A DNA stretch of 64,000 nucleotides from Bacteroidales bacterium (GCA_035299085.1 DATGXG010000053.1:1-64000); one strand, 5' to 3'. Shown: positions 24,756 through 34,538, numbered from the stretch's first letter. Numbers and translations: made by a program. Notes: generated from the letters alone by a model not told the origin.

Positions 24756-27281
24756 TCATTCAAGCCAGATCTTTTCAATCAACAGATCAGCCCTGTTTTG
24801 TTGTCCTTGTCTGAGCGTAATTTGAAGCATTTCAACCATCCGCCTGTCAAATGGTGAATCACTGTATTTTATTCTTAAGGGTAAGAAATCGGGATACGGT
24901 CGCGGTAATATCAAACAGGATCCTTCAGTTAAGGATTCTATTGGTAGCCGGCAAACCGTATCCCCGGGTTCTATTGTTAATGCTGCGGTCACAACAGACC
25001 CGTTCTTGTCAATTAACCCCAACTCAACCGGTTGTTTAGTATTCAAATGGTTGGTTACTTTAAGTGCAAGTGATTTTATATTTAGTAATTCAAGCATTCT
25101 TCCTTTGATTTTATCCCCAAAGTAATACTTGAACGACCAGGATTGCTCTGTGCTATCGAGTGGATTTTGATGAGGAAAAGCAGCGAAATTCACTTTCAAT
25201 ACAGTTCCGGAACCGTCAGGCACCAGGTTGACATTATTGTCCCATATTTTCCACGAATAGTCCCAGTCGCGATCCGCATTCCAAAGCATTAAAGGCGAGC
25301 CGGCCGGGATGAATCCGATTCGCCAGGTACCTGAATTCCTGTTTTCCCAGTTAAAGGGTGAACCCTTAACTGGTCCGGGAAAGACAGTAGTATCCTTCTC
25401 ATCATAAATAACTATCCGGTAATCCAGAAAACCCTGATCGGTAAATTCTGCAGGTAATTCAACACGGAACCTGCCATTGCCTTCACATGCAGCTGTAAGT
25501 GTTTTCCAGTGCCGGTTACCCGTAATCAGAACTTCTGCCTTTTCAATGTTTGACGTAGATACCGCATTAAATTCAAGTACAAATGGTTTTCCTGCGGATG
25601 CTTCAGCAGGAGCATGGTTCCAAATCACCTTCCTGTCAAGGTTTGTGGCCGGAGCAATATATTCAGAAATATCTATATTCTTATATTTGGTATTGGGAGT
25701 AATAGCATTTGAATTTCCGGATTTTAAAATGTAGACGCCCGGTACTGCATCAAATTTACCTTTGCTGACCGGGGATGTAAAGGTATTTCCCTGATTCAAT
25801 GGTTCCATTTTAAATTCGCTTCCAAGATCAGGCAAATCTATCACCATGGTTTGCCTGGAATGGATAACCGCCGCTTTCTGAATCTTCGGGCTAACAGGGC
25901 TATAAGGATCATTGATCCAAAAGGCATCGGGCATGATTTCAAGTCTCCATACCCCTTCATCCAGCTTATCAAGAAAGTATGCACCTGTACCTGTATATCT
26001 TACCAGCGGTGAAGAACCCCATCCTGCAATCTCTTTCAGTTCTTTTGGTTCAGGCGGAGCTAAAGTTGTATTGTTTGAGTAGAAAAACTTTTCGTTTGAT
26101 ATCCAAAGGGCAAGATCGTCAGTGTAACTCACTTTCAGTGATGCAGAAGCCTCCTGGTAGAGAGCCTGACTGTGAAAAACAGCGGAAGCAATTTTCAGGC
26201 TGATTGCTTTTTGCGGTGTATAGGCAAGATTCATAAAGTGAGTGCCGTAATTGGTGTTCCACGGGGCCCAGCACATGGCATCATAGGCAAACTGGGCTGC
26301 CAGCTGCATACCGGTTTTCCGGAATGTGGATGCCATTGCCGGATACATGTAATTTCCTGCCGCATCCGCTGCGTCAAATTCATATACAATTTTTGCCATC
26401 TTCCTGAATTTCGGATCGCCTGCAAAAGGGATCGGATAAGAAGCCACATTTGGAAGAAAATTACCGTCAATCTGATGATTGGCAACAAGGTTAGTTGGAT
26501 ACCATTGAAAAGTTCCTCCCTGGATATCGGCATTTAAATATGCATCTGCCAGATGAACACTATGGCTCATATTATAAAACACCGGTTTTGAGCAACCTGA
26601 ATTACGGATTGCTGATACCATAGTATTAATAAAGCCGGTTACGTTTTGAGACAAGCCATTGTGATGTGGTTCATTGCATACCTCAAATCCTATCACACTG
26701 GGATCGTCCTTATAGTTTTTGCCGGTATAGCGGTTAACATGGCTGATAAACTGATTCAGATAATTGGCCTGGGCACGTATTGCATCAGGATTGGTCAGGC
26801 ACGCATTTTTTCCGTATTTTGCTGAAAAGCCTTGTGTTTTTTCGTCATTTTCAGGCCAGCCGTTACCCCACCAGGCAATGGGTGTAATAATGAAATGCAT
26901 GCCACGGCGCTCCATTTCATTAATCATGTAATCGAATAATCTCAGATGCTCATTGTTGATCAGGTTACCCAATGAGTCACTGATCTCCGTATCAAACACA
27001 TGAACCCTATAAAAATCAAGATCCAGCCGGGCCATGTGATATATATCCTGCCTGATTGCTTCCTCCGGTGAAGTTGCCGAACGAAGAGCCATTCTGTATT
27101 CATGTGCAAAAGGAAGGGTATAATTCACGCCAAAGCCATGCAGTTCTGAATGATCTTTTGTCCATCGCATAACTCCATACCGGTCCACATAGACCTGGTC
27201 GGTTGTTTTCTGTGCCTTCAACACGACCGGTGCCGTAAAGATAAAGGCAATCAATATTAAAAAAATAATCGCACGCATCAT
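24756..27281 (-). CDS. Clan GH-A glycoside hydrolase, first gene of the PUL operon
   Basis: 841 residues with a signal peptide (IIFLILIAFIFTAPVVLKAQ), periplasmic or secreted. The N-terminal TIM barrel (~30-390) carries a clan GH-A acid/base E204 (VIGFEVCNEPHHN) and candidate nucleophile E301 (KIVYEFDAADAAGN), with YRVHVFDTE and PIAWWGNGWP as other barrel motifs. Residues ~400-841 look like beta-sandwich accessory domains. It resembles GH5-type cellulase-fold enzymes and beta-galactosidases of clan A; the exact family cannot be fixed by eye. Given GH53 in the same operon, trimming galacto-oligosaccharides is a reasonable inference. It is transcribed divergently from the HTCS gene. Confidence 0.82.
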   Translation of the reverse strand: MMRAIIFLILIAFIFTAPVVLKAQKTTDQVYVDRYGVMRWTKDHSELHGFGVNYTLPFAHEYRMALRSATSPEEAIRQDIYHMARLDLDFYRVHVFDTEISDSLGNLINNEHLRLFDYMINEMERRGMHFIITPIAWWGNGWPENDEKTQGFSAKYGKNACLTNPDAIRAQANYLNQFISHVNRYTGKNYKDDPSVIGFEVCNEPHHNGLSQNVTGFINTMVSAIRNSGCSKPVFYNMSHSVHLADAYLNADIQGGTFQWYPTNLVANHQIDGNFLPNVASYPIPFAGDPKFRKMAKIVYEFDAADAAGNYMYPAMASTFRKTGMQLAAQFAYDAMCWAPWNTNYGTHFMNLAYTPQKAISLKIASAVFHSQALYQEASASLKVSYTDDLALWISNEKFFYSNNTTLAPPEPKELKEIAGWGSSPLVRYTGTGAYFLDKLDEGVWRLEIMPDAFWINDPYSPVSPKIQKAAVIHSRQTMVIDLPDLGSEFKMEPLNQGNTFTSPVSKGKFDAVPGVYILKSGNSNAITPNTKYKNIDISEYIAPATNLDRKVIWNHAPAEASAGKPFVLEFNAVSTSNIEKAEVLITGNRHWKTLTAACEGNGRFRVELPAEFTDQGFLDYRIVIYDEKDTTVFPGPVKGSPFNWENRNSGTWRIGFIPAGSPLMLWNADRDWDYSWKIWDNNVNLVPDGSGTVLKVNFAAFPHQNPLDSTEQSWSFKYYFGDKIKGRMLELLNIKSLALKVTNHLNTKQPVELGLIDKNGSVVTAALTIEPGDTVCRLPIESLTEGSCLILPRPYPDFLPLRIKYSDSPFDRRMVEMLQITLRQGQQNRADLLIEKIWLE

Positions 27282-27350
27282 GTTTTAATTACTATATGAA
27301 ATTGGAAGAATTCCAAAATCCGGAGCGGTTTAAATTTGACGTTGCATGGC

Positions 27351-27405
27351 ACAAAATGGACAACTTTAACAGGTTCTGGACAAAATTCAAAACAAAATGG
27401 ACAAC
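27351..27405. promoter_or_regulatory. Direct repeats, candidate HTCS operator
   Basis: ACAAAATGGACAAC occurs perfectly at 27351-27364 and 27392-27405, exactly 41 bp apart (about four helical turns). A related TGGACAAAA lies between them at 27377. The repeats sit in the 194-bp intergenic region between the regulator and the glycan operon. A separate palindrome TTGGAAGAATTCCAA is at 27302-27316. Confidence 0.5.
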
Positions 27406-27475
27406 CACTGCTAAAGACTGCCAAAAAAGTAGGTATACCCGCTAAAACGTATAAATTTGCTTGCTTACACGGGTT

Positions 27476-30400
27476 ATGTCATCTATATTTCATATCAGGA
27501 TAAGGCATTTTGTTTCCTTCCTTTTAATGTGCTTGTTGGTAGTCAATCAAGCCAAGGGGCATGGACTGACTTTCCATGAATTCAAATCGCTGGATCACCG
27601 TATTGGAATGAATGCCGGGGCGGTTTATTGTTTTATCCAGGATAACCAGGGACTGATCTGGCTTGGAACAGACAGGGGATTATTCAGCTTTGACGGTTAT
27701 TCAGCCCGAAAACATATTGCTTCATCATCTATTGCGAAAGATAACGGAGGCGTGATCTACTGCGCTGAAAAGGTCGACTCTGCGCATATATGGCTGGGTG
27801 CGGATAACGGACTTCTTGTTTTTAACACATATACCGACCAGTTTGAAAAAGCGCCTGCCGGATTGCCAATGAATATAAGAGCTATTGAACGCATTGACGA
27901 CCGGTCGTTCTGGATTGGCAGTATAAACGGTTTATACAGGTATGATGTCAGGTCGAATCGCTGTGAAAAAATAACCGACAGGCTTCCGCACCAAGCTGTC
28001 TATTCTATTCTGAGATATGATGAGAATACATTTTATTTTGGAACCTATAATGGTTTATGCAAATATGATAACCGTACATCCAGGTTTACCACTATACCGA
28101 TTGGAGATCCAGGGAGATCGTCTAATCAGCTCATACTATCTATGTTACCCGACTATAAAAGAAATTGCCTGTGGATTGGAGTTGAAGGAGGGTTATATTC
28201 TTTTGATCCTTCCGGTATTAAACCCCGGAAGGTTTTATTTCATGGTAATTCGGTTAAATCGCTTATGCTTGACAATATGGATTGCCTGTGGGCCGGAACT
28301 GACAACGGGCTTTTCATTTATGAACCATCTACGGGCAAACACCGGCTTATCCGGCATGACGCCTCAAACGACAAATCGCTTATAAACAATGTGATATGGA
28401 CCGTTTTTACCGACAGGGAACAAAACATCTGGATAGGTACGGATGCAGGTGCCTCCTTATTCATGTATAATGATCAATTCAGAATAAACCCTGTAAGTGA
28501 ATTAACAGGTTCAAACGAGGGTGATTATATCATTTCACTCCTTCAGGATTCAAAAGGCAATTTATGGCTTGGCGGCACTAACGGCTTGATCCATGTTGAT
28601 AAACAGAAAAACAGAACTGCATGGTACCAGCAGAATAGTAAAAAATACGCAATACCTCATAATAAAGTACGCCATATATTCGAAGATGCCGATGGAGATA
28701 TATGGATTGCTACAGACGGAAGTGTTTGCAGGTTTGATGAAAAAACAGCGCAGTTTGTCAGGTACCAGATTGAGGATTCAACAGGCTCAAGGAATGCAAA
28801 CTGGTCATACGCCATTGCCCAGGATGAAACCAGGAAGTTATGGATTGCCACCTGCCTGGGTGGAATTTTTGTGGTTGATAAGCAGAGCTTACTGGCTTCT
28901 TCAGGCAAAAGATATATTGCAGAACGCAATTATTATTCAGGTAACCAGGAAAAGGGATTGTCAGGAAACATGATTCAGTTCCTTTCTTTTGACAGGGACC
29001 TTAACATATGGGCCGGGACATACAGGGCAGGAATTAACAAGATTAACAGGCTAAGCCAGCAAATAACATGGTTTACGGCCCAACCCGGCGAATATCATTT
29101 ACCTTCTGATGATGTGACAGCGATGCTAACCGACAGAGATAAGTACCTGTGGATTGCCCTGCGTGATCAGGTTATCAGGCTTGACCCCCACAATAACAGC
29201 AGAAGAATAATTACCGATCCCCGTCTCAATGATGCTTATATTCATGCTATGGCTGATGACGGCCAACGAATCTGGCTCGGACTTTCATCCGGGTTATTCT
29301 TTATTGACAAGCGGACTTTGCATATCGGCCAGCTTGATCTGGCAGGCAATTACTATTCCTCATTGTATTATGACAAGGCCAACAATATCATTATTGCAGG
29401 AGGTATTAATGAATATGCAGAATTTAACCCTGAAACAATATTAAATAATAACCGCGAAAACAACCTGTATATTACGTCGATGTGGATCAATGACAGGCTG
29501 GTTCAGAATAATTCCGGTAATGATTTTCCCCGTTTGACGAATAGTATCCGTTTTACCCGGCAGGTGAGGCTTCTCCATCAAATGAACAATCTGTCATTCG
29601 AAGTATCGGAGTTAAGCTACAACCGGCAACAGAATGTTCAGTATGCATACAGGTTAAGCGAATCAGAGTCGGAATGGCACTATACCCCCAGAGGAAGCAA
29701 CCGCATTACATATAATAACCTGGTTCCGGGTGAATACATGCTGGAGGTTTCAGGGATCGGAAGTGACGGAAATCCTCTACCCGACCCTCCTTTTATGGCA
29801 ATAACTATTCTTCAGCCCTGGTTTCTTACCTGGCCCCTTAAAACGGTTTATGTTTTAGTGATAATTATTCTCATCGCAGCGTCAATTAATTATTACAGGG
29901 TCTTAAGCCGCCTGAGATATGAGCGGATTGAGAAATCAAAGACAATGGAACTTACTGCTCATAAGATTGATTTTTTAACCAATATATCCCACGAACTCAA
30001 AACGCCTTTAAGTCTCATCATCGGTCCCCTTGAAAATATTATTGACCAGGTAAAGCAGGTTACAATAAAGGAACAGCTCAGCGATGTAAGACATAATGCA
30101 ATAAAAATGGGTACTCTTATTCATCAGCTGATGGAAGCAAGCAGGCAGGAATTTGACGGATTTGGCCTTATTGTTTCAAGGACTGACCTGATTCCGTTCA
30201 TTGAAAGTGTCATATCCGTTTACAAAAAAACGCTTGAGGATCGGTCGGTTAGAATACAGCTGGTAACCGACCTTCCATCTGTATATATTGAAGTAGATGT
30301 TATGAAGCTGGAAGTAATCCTCAATAACATCCTGTCGAATGCCGTAAAATTTGCCCCGGATAATTCCGATATCACTGTAAATATGGTGAACAATGGCGAA

Positions 30401-31447
30401 AAGATTATCATATCCGTTGAAGATAAAGGGCCGGGTATTGAAGCCAGGGACCTTCCGCATATATTCGAAAGATTCTACAAATCGCATAATCACCATCACC
30501 GGAATATCGACGGTTCCGGTGTGGGATTATCTATTGTAAAAGAATATGTTCAATTACACAGGGGAACGGTAACTGTTTTTTCTGATGGAATGTCAGGCAC
30601 CCGGGTGGACGTTGAACTTCCGGTAAGGCAGATGGTTGGCGATTCAGCAGCCAGGGAAACTTTAATGCGTGCCGTACCGGATAAACCGGGTTTTCTTCCT
30701 CAGTTGCTGATTGTAGAGGATAATGCCGAAATACTTTCTTTTATTTCAAAAAGCCTCTCAAACCAATTCAGATGCATTACGGCACAGAATGGTAAGCAGG
30801 GACTGGAGGCTGCTCAAACGAATCTGCCAGATATAATAGTTACCGATATCATGATGCCGGTAATGGATGGCATTGAAATGTGCCGGAGGCTCAGGGAAAA
30901 TGTTGTCACATCAATGATTCCTGTTGTAATGCTTACTGCAAGAGATGATAAAAACACTGAAATAATGGGATACCGTACCGGCGTGGATGCTTTTATTGCA
31001 AAGCCATTTGAGATCGGTTACCTGAGTGACAGGCTTCATCATCTGCTCATGGGACGCAACCACCTGGTGAAGAAAGCAAGACAGGAAGCTATTCTTAAGC
31101 CAAAGGAACAGGATGTAATATCAACAGATGAAAAATTGCTTTCTGTCATTACCCAGATCATTGAAAAAGAGATCACTAATCCGGATCTGAACGTTCAGGT
31201 CCTTGCTGAAAAATCAGGATACAGTTCAAAGCACCTGTACAGAAGAATCAAATTACTGACGGGTCAGACAGTGGTTGATTACATACGCAGCGTAAGGTTG
31301 AAAACAGCAGCGATGCTTCTTTCACAGAAGCGATTCACTGTTGCTGAAGTGATGTATATGGTAGGATTCACAAACCACTCTTATTTTTCAAAGCGCTTCC
31401 AGGAAAAATTCGGAAAATCGCCGAGGGAGTATGTTGAAAACTGTTGA
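27476..31447 (+). CDS. Hybrid two-component system regulator (HTCS)
   Basis: 1323 residues from the ATG at 27476; an in-frame TTG lies 15 bp upstream. Order: signal/anchor (~1-29); about 14 Reg_prop beta-propeller blades (IWLGTDRGLFSFDGYS and similar) to ~640; Y_Y_Y domain (~700-770); transmembrane helix (~790-810); HisKA with H839 (TNISHELKTPLS); HATPase (ILNNILSNAVKFAP, FERFYKSHNHHHRN, GSGVGLSIVKEY); receiver with D1124 (VTDIMMPVMDG); AraC-type DNA-binding domain (~1230-1320, VGFTNHSYFSKRFQEKFGKS). It binds an oligosaccharide in the periplasm and activates the divergent glycan operon. Confidence 0.97.
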   Translation: MSSIFHIRIRHFVSFLLMCLLVVNQAKGHGLTFHEFKSLDHRIGMNAGAVYCFIQDNQGLIWLGTDRGLFSFDGYSARKHIASSSIAKDNGGVIYCAEKVDSAHIWLGADNGLLVFNTYTDQFEKAPAGLPMNIRAIERIDDRSFWIGSINGLYRYDVRSNRCEKITDRLPHQAVYSILRYDENTFYFGTYNGLCKYDNRTSRFTTIPIGDPGRSSNQLILSMLPDYKRNCLWIGVEGGLYSFDPSGIKPRKVLFHGNSVKSLMLDNMDCLWAGTDNGLFIYEPSTGKHRLIRHDASNDKSLINNVIWTVFTDREQNIWIGTDAGASLFMYNDQFRINPVSELTGSNEGDYIISLLQDSKGNLWLGGTNGLIHVDKQKNRTAWYQQNSKKYAIPHNKVRHIFEDADGDIWIATDGSVCRFDEKTAQFVRYQIEDSTGSRNANWSYAIAQDETRKLWIATCLGGIFVVDKQSLLASSGKRYIAERNYYSGNQEKGLSGNMIQFLSFDRDLNIWAGTYRAGINKINRLSQQITWFTAQPGEYHLPSDDVTAMLTDRDKYLWIALRDQVIRLDPHNNSRRIITDPRLNDAYIHAMADDGQRIWLGLSSGLFFIDKRTLHIGQLDLAGNYYSSLYYDKANNIIIAGGINEYAEFNPETILNNNRENNLYITSMWINDRLVQNNSGNDFPRLTNSIRFTRQVRLLHQMNNLSFEVSELSYNRQQNVQYAYRLSESESEWHYTPRGSNRITYNNLVPGEYMLEVSGIGSDGNPLPDPPFMAITILQPWFLTWPLKTVYVLVIIILIAASINYYRVLSRLRYERIEKSKTMELTAHKIDFLTNISHELKTPLSLIIGPLENIIDQVKQVTIKEQLSDVRHNAIKMGTLIHQLMEASRQEFDGFGLIVSRTDLIPFIESVISVYKKTLEDRSVRIQLVTDLPSVYIEVDVMKLEVILNNILSNAVKFAPDNSDITVNMVNNGEKIIISVEDKGPGIEARDLPHIFERFYKSHNHHHRNIDGSGVGLSIVKEYVQLHRGTVTVFSDGMSGTRVDVELPVRQMVGDSAARETLMRAVPDKPGFLPQLLIVEDNAEILSFISKSLSNQFRCITAQNGKQGLEAAQTNLPDIIVTDIMMPVMDGIEMCRRLRENVVTSMIPVVMLTARDDKNTEIMGYRTGVDAFIAKPFEIGYLSDRLHHLLMGRNHLVKKARQEAILKPKEQDVISTDEKLLSVITQIIEKEITNPDLNVQVLAEKSGYSSKHLYRRIKLLTGQTVVDYIRSVRLKTAAMLLSQKRFTVAEVMYMVGFTNHSYFSKRFQEKFGKSPREYVENC

Positions 31448-31462
31448 AACGGGTTTCAATTC

Positions 31463-32998
31463 TCAGAACGGCACTTCGTCGGAATAATCCGGAGCACCGA
31501 TGTCATTTTTACTGAAACCGTCGCCGATAATATTTTTATTCATTTTTGAACCCCTTGTGACTGCAACCGGCGCACCGGCATCCACTTCCTCAAGCGGTGA
31601 AAGGTATGTTTCCTCAAGTTCAACAAACTTGGCAAATTCATCCTTGAATTTCAGGTAAACATCACCTATGGGACCATTCCTGTGTTTTGCAAGAATTATT
31701 TCGGCAATACCGCGAAGTGAATTGCCGTTTTCGTCCTCCATCAGCCCGTATTTTTCAGGACGGTGAATGAACATTACCATATCGGCATCCTGCTCGATAG
31801 CACCCGACTCACGAAGGTCAGACAGCTGGGGCCTTTTTGAACCGGAACGGATTTCAACAGAACGGTTAAGCTGAGACAGGGCAATTACAGGTATATTGAG
31901 TTCCTTGGCAATACCTTTAAGCGAACGGGAAATAGTACTTACCTCCTGCTCGCGGTTTCCCCTTGTATCGGGTGTTCCGGTCATCAGCTGAAGATAATCT
32001 ATGATAAGGATATCCACATTGTGTTGCCGTTTCAACCGCCGGGCTTTGGCCCTGAGCTCGAAGACGGATATGGCGGGAGTGTCGTCGATAAAAATCGGCG
32101 CATCTACAAGCTTCTTGATCTTATAATCGAGCTGCTCCCATTCGAAGTCGGCCAGCTTCCCGTTCCTGATTCTGTTTGAAGGAAGCTCTGTTTCGGCCAC
32201 GATGAGACGGTTGACAAGCTGTAAAGAAGCCATTTCAAGAGAAAAAATGGCAACTGCACGATTATGCTCAACAGCCATATTGCGTGCCATCGAAAGAACG
32301 AAAGCCGTTTTACCCATTGAAGGACGGGCGGCTACAATCACCAGGTCGGAATTCTGCCATCCGTTTGTCATCCTGTCGAGTTTGGTGAACCCCGAAGGAA
32401 TGCCGATGAGGCTGTCTGCTCTTTTGCTGGCCTCTTCAATCTGCAGAATGGCTTCCTTTATAAGTACACTTACCTTTTGCGATTCCTTCTTTATGTTACC
32501 CTGGGCGATATTAAAAAGCTCGGCTTCCGAAAAGTCAAGCAAATCATCCACATCGGTGCTTTCATCAAACGCCCTGCCCTGAATTTCAGATGAAACGCGG
32601 ATAAGCTCCCGCTGAATATGCTTCTGGGCAACGATCCTCGCGTGGAATTCAACATGTGCAGCTGACGCCACACGGCTTGTAAGCTGGGTAATATATACAG
32701 GCCCTCCTACTTCATCAAGTTGTTTCTTTTTCCGGAGTTCTTCAGTAACCGTGAGAAGGTCGATTGCCCTGTTGCTTGAAGTCAGGTCAACTATAGCCTG
32801 GAATATTTTCTGATGTTCCTCTTTATAGAAACTTTCCGGTTTCAGAATATCGATAATCTGAAGGATAGCATCTTTCTCAAGCATTACGGCTCCGAGAACG
32901 GCTTCTTCAAGATCAGGCGCCTGCGGTGGAATTTTTCCGAGTTCCATTGCAACGGGATTCACTGACGGAGTGTGCGTTGGTCTTTTCTGTGCCATCAT
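31463..32998 (-). CDS. dnaB: Replicative DNA helicase DnaB
   Basis: 511 residues. N-terminal DnaB domain (PPQAPDLEEAVLGAVMLEKD), linker, and RecA-like helicase core with P-loop PSMGKTAFVL, IFSLEMASLQLVNRL, Walker B VDILIIDYLQLM, and SQLNRSVEIR / DLRESGAIEQDADMVMFIHR. It unwinds DNA at the replication fork as a hexamer. No intein is visible; the length fits an uninterrupted DnaB. Convergent with the HTCS gene with only 15 bp between stops. Confidence 0.98.
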   Translation of the reverse strand: MMAQKRPTHTPSVNPVAMELGKIPPQAPDLEEAVLGAVMLEKDAILQIIDILKPESFYKEEHQKIFQAIVDLTSSNRAIDLLTVTEELRKKKQLDEVGGPVYITQLTSRVASAAHVEFHARIVAQKHIQRELIRVSSEIQGRAFDESTDVDDLLDFSEAELFNIAQGNIKKESQKVSVLIKEAILQIEEASKRADSLIGIPSGFTKLDRMTNGWQNSDLVIVAARPSMGKTAFVLSMARNMAVEHNRAVAIFSLEMASLQLVNRLIVAETELPSNRIRNGKLADFEWEQLDYKIKKLVDAPIFIDDTPAISVFELRAKARRLKRQHNVDILIIDYLQLMTGTPDTRGNREQEVSTISRSLKGIAKELNIPVIALSQLNRSVEIRSGSKRPQLSDLRESGAIEQDADMVMFIHRPEKYGLMEDENGNSLRGIAEIILAKHRNGPIGDVYLKFKDEFAKFVELEETYLSPLEEVDAGAPVAVTRGSKMNKNIIGDGFSKNDIGAPDYSDEVPF

Positions 32999-33184
32999 TC
33001 CTTACTTTAATTCTTCTCTTCCTTCAATATTCCGCCAAAATTAGGGAAGTGGCGCATGATAAACCGTTCCCTACGGCTGACTTTTTAAACAGGTTACAAA
33101 CCTTGATTTGTTGATAAAATAATAAACGAAAAAACAGGTTAAGTTTGCTTTATTTGGTTATATTTTTAAAGTAAATCTGACCGT

Positions 33185-34012
33185 ATGCTTTTCTTTCCAA
33201 ATGCTAAAATCAACCTGGGCCTCAACATTGTCTCAAAAAGGCCTGATGGCTTTCATAATATAGAAACCATTTTCTGCCCTGTTGAGCTTTCAGATATCCT
33301 CGAATTCGTGCCATTAGCAGGGATACCATCAGGACATACAGGTTTTTCAGTTTCAGGAATCGATGTGGATTGTGAACCCGAAAAGAATCTTTGTGTAAAA
33401 GCCTACCAGTTGCTGAACAAAGAGTTTACACTTCCGGCAATCGACATTCACCTGCATAAGATCATTCCCCCGGGGGCAGGACTTGGCGGCGGTTCGTCCG
33501 ACGCGGCTTTTATGCTCAAGAATCTGAATATTTTTTTTGAACTGGGATTAAATGACGATGAACTTTGCCGGTATGCATCCATACTGGGAAGCGACTGTGC
33601 CTTCTTCATAAAAAATAAAACGATGCTGGGTTATGAAAGGGGAAATGTTTTCAGCGACATCGGGTATTTTCCCGGAGACCTGAAAATACTTGTCGTTAAC
33701 CCGGGAATTCATGTCAGCACAGCGGAAGCCTATGCCGGGGTGACTCCACGGAAACCTGAAAAGCCATTAAGCGAATTGATTCAATTGCCGCCTGATGTGT
33801 GGAAACGGTATATTAAAAATGATTTCGAAGAATCGATATTTAATAAGCACCCTGAAATAGCCCAACTGAAGCAGAATTTATACGATGCCGGTGCCCTGTA
33901 TGCTTCCATGTCCGGTTCCGGGTCCTCGGTTTACGGGTTATTCAATGAGTTGCCGGACTTGAAAGGAAGATTTGAGGGGTATTTTGTGTGGGAGGGGAAG
34001 TTAGGCTGTTAG
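33185..34012 (+). CDS. ispE: 4-diphosphocytidyl-2-C-methyl-D-erythritol kinase
   Basis: 275 residues, GHMP kinase fold. N-terminal FPNAKINLGLNIVSKRPDGF, ATP-binding glycine motif PPGAGLGGGSSDAAF, and C-terminal MSGSGSSVYGLF are IspE hallmarks. It phosphorylates CDP-methylerythritol in the MEP pathway to isoprenoids. The last codons (KLGC, stop) are formed by an 8-bp tandem repeat that begins at 34001, so the natural C-terminus has been replaced or trimmed by repeat DNA. Confidence 0.97.
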   Translation: MLFFPNAKINLGLNIVSKRPDGFHNIETIFCPVELSDILEFVPLAGIPSGHTGFSVSGIDVDCEPEKNLCVKAYQLLNKEFTLPAIDIHLHKIIPPGAGLGGGSSDAAFMLKNLNIFFELGLNDDELCRYASILGSDCAFFIKNKTMLGYERGNVFSDIGYFPGDLKILVVNPGIHVSTAEAYAGVTPRKPEKPLSELIQLPPDVWKRYIKNDFEESIFNKHPEIAQLKQNLYDAGALYASMSGSGSSVYGLFNELPDLKGRFEGYFVWEGKLGC

Positions 34013-34068
34013 GCTATTAGGCTGTTAGGCTATTAGGCTATTAGGCTATTAGGCTATTAGGCTATTAG
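34001..34068 (+). repeat. Octamer tandem repeat TTAGGCTA (8.5 copies)
   Basis: Eight copies of TTAGGCT(A/G) plus a half copy, in perfect register. The ispE stop codon is the TAG at the first unit junction. Inverted copies of the same octamer lie at 34156-34193 beyond the shared terminator. Confidence 0.92.
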
Positions 34069-34105
34069 CGGGACCCTTGGGACTTATGAATTTGACCAAA
34101 ATATA

Positions 34106-34132
34106 AAACGCCGTCAGAAATTGACGGCGTTT
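34106..34132. terminator. Shared terminator between ispE and BCCP genes
   Basis: 11-bp perfect stem AAACGCCGTCA / TGACGGCGTTT with a 5-nt loop and a run of eight or nine T. Convergent genes and T/A runs on both sides suggest bidirectional use. Confidence 0.9.
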
Positions 34133-34155
34133 TTTTTCTTCGATGGTTAATCTGA

Positions 34156-34193
34156 CTAATAGCCTAATAGCCTAAACATGCTAATAGCCTATT
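34156..34193 (-). repeat. Inverted copies of the TTAGGCTA octamer
   Basis: CTAATAGCCTAATAGCCTAA and CTAATAGCCTATT are the reverse complement of the repeat at 34001. The TAG stop of the biotin carrier gene (34189-34191) lies inside it. Each convergent gene thus runs into the same octamer, read in the same sense relative to its own transcript. Confidence 0.8.
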
Positions 34194-34527
34194 CAAATTC
34201 TATCATCACCGTTCCCTTGGGAATGCAATCGCCAATTGCGATATTTACGGCCTTGATTTTGCCGGCAAAGGGAGCATAAATCGTATTCATCATTTTCATG
34301 GCTTCCAATACCAGCATTTTCTGGTTGGCAGCAACAGAATCACCAGGTTTCACGGTTAATTCGCGAACGGTTCCCGGTATGAATGACTTCACTTTCTTCA
34401 CGTCAGGCTTAGCCCACGGAGTACGTTTTTCATATTTCCGCGTATAACGGGTCTGATATAAATCACCCATTACGTTAAGCGGCTTCAGCGGAGTTTGTTC
34501 CTCCTGTTTCTTTTGTTCTTCTTTCAT
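34189..34527 (-). CDS. Biotin carboxyl carrier subunit (acyl-CoA carboxylase/decarboxylase)
   Basis: 112 residues. The C-terminal half is a biotinyl domain with the biotin-lysine motif VLEAMKMMNTIYAPFAGKIK and a GTVMIEFE end; the N-terminal ~45 residues are a Lys/Glu/Pro-rich linker. It lies 11 bp downstream of the carboxyltransferase gene, so the two subunits form one enzyme. Together they suit methylmalonyl-CoA decarboxylase or propionyl-CoA carboxylase; no biotin carboxylase gene is next to them. Confidence 0.92.
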   Translation of the reverse strand: MKEEQKKQEEQTPLKPLNVMGDLYQTRYTRKYEKRTPWAKPDVKKVKSFIPGTVRELTVKPGDSVAANQKMLVLEAMKMMNTIYAPFAGKIKAVNIAIGDCIPKGTVMIEFE

Positions 34528-34538
34528 TGTGCAATCTG

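Noticed and set aside
27452-27459. TAAATTTG as HTCS promoter
   Set aside because: It would place transcription start only about 10 bp before the ATG and there is no -33 box, so it was not annotated as a promoter.
31444-31459. TTGAAAC-GG-GTTTCAA hairpin between HTCS and dnaB
   Set aside because: The 2-nt loop is too small for a normal hairpin and no T run follows, so I do not call it a terminator.
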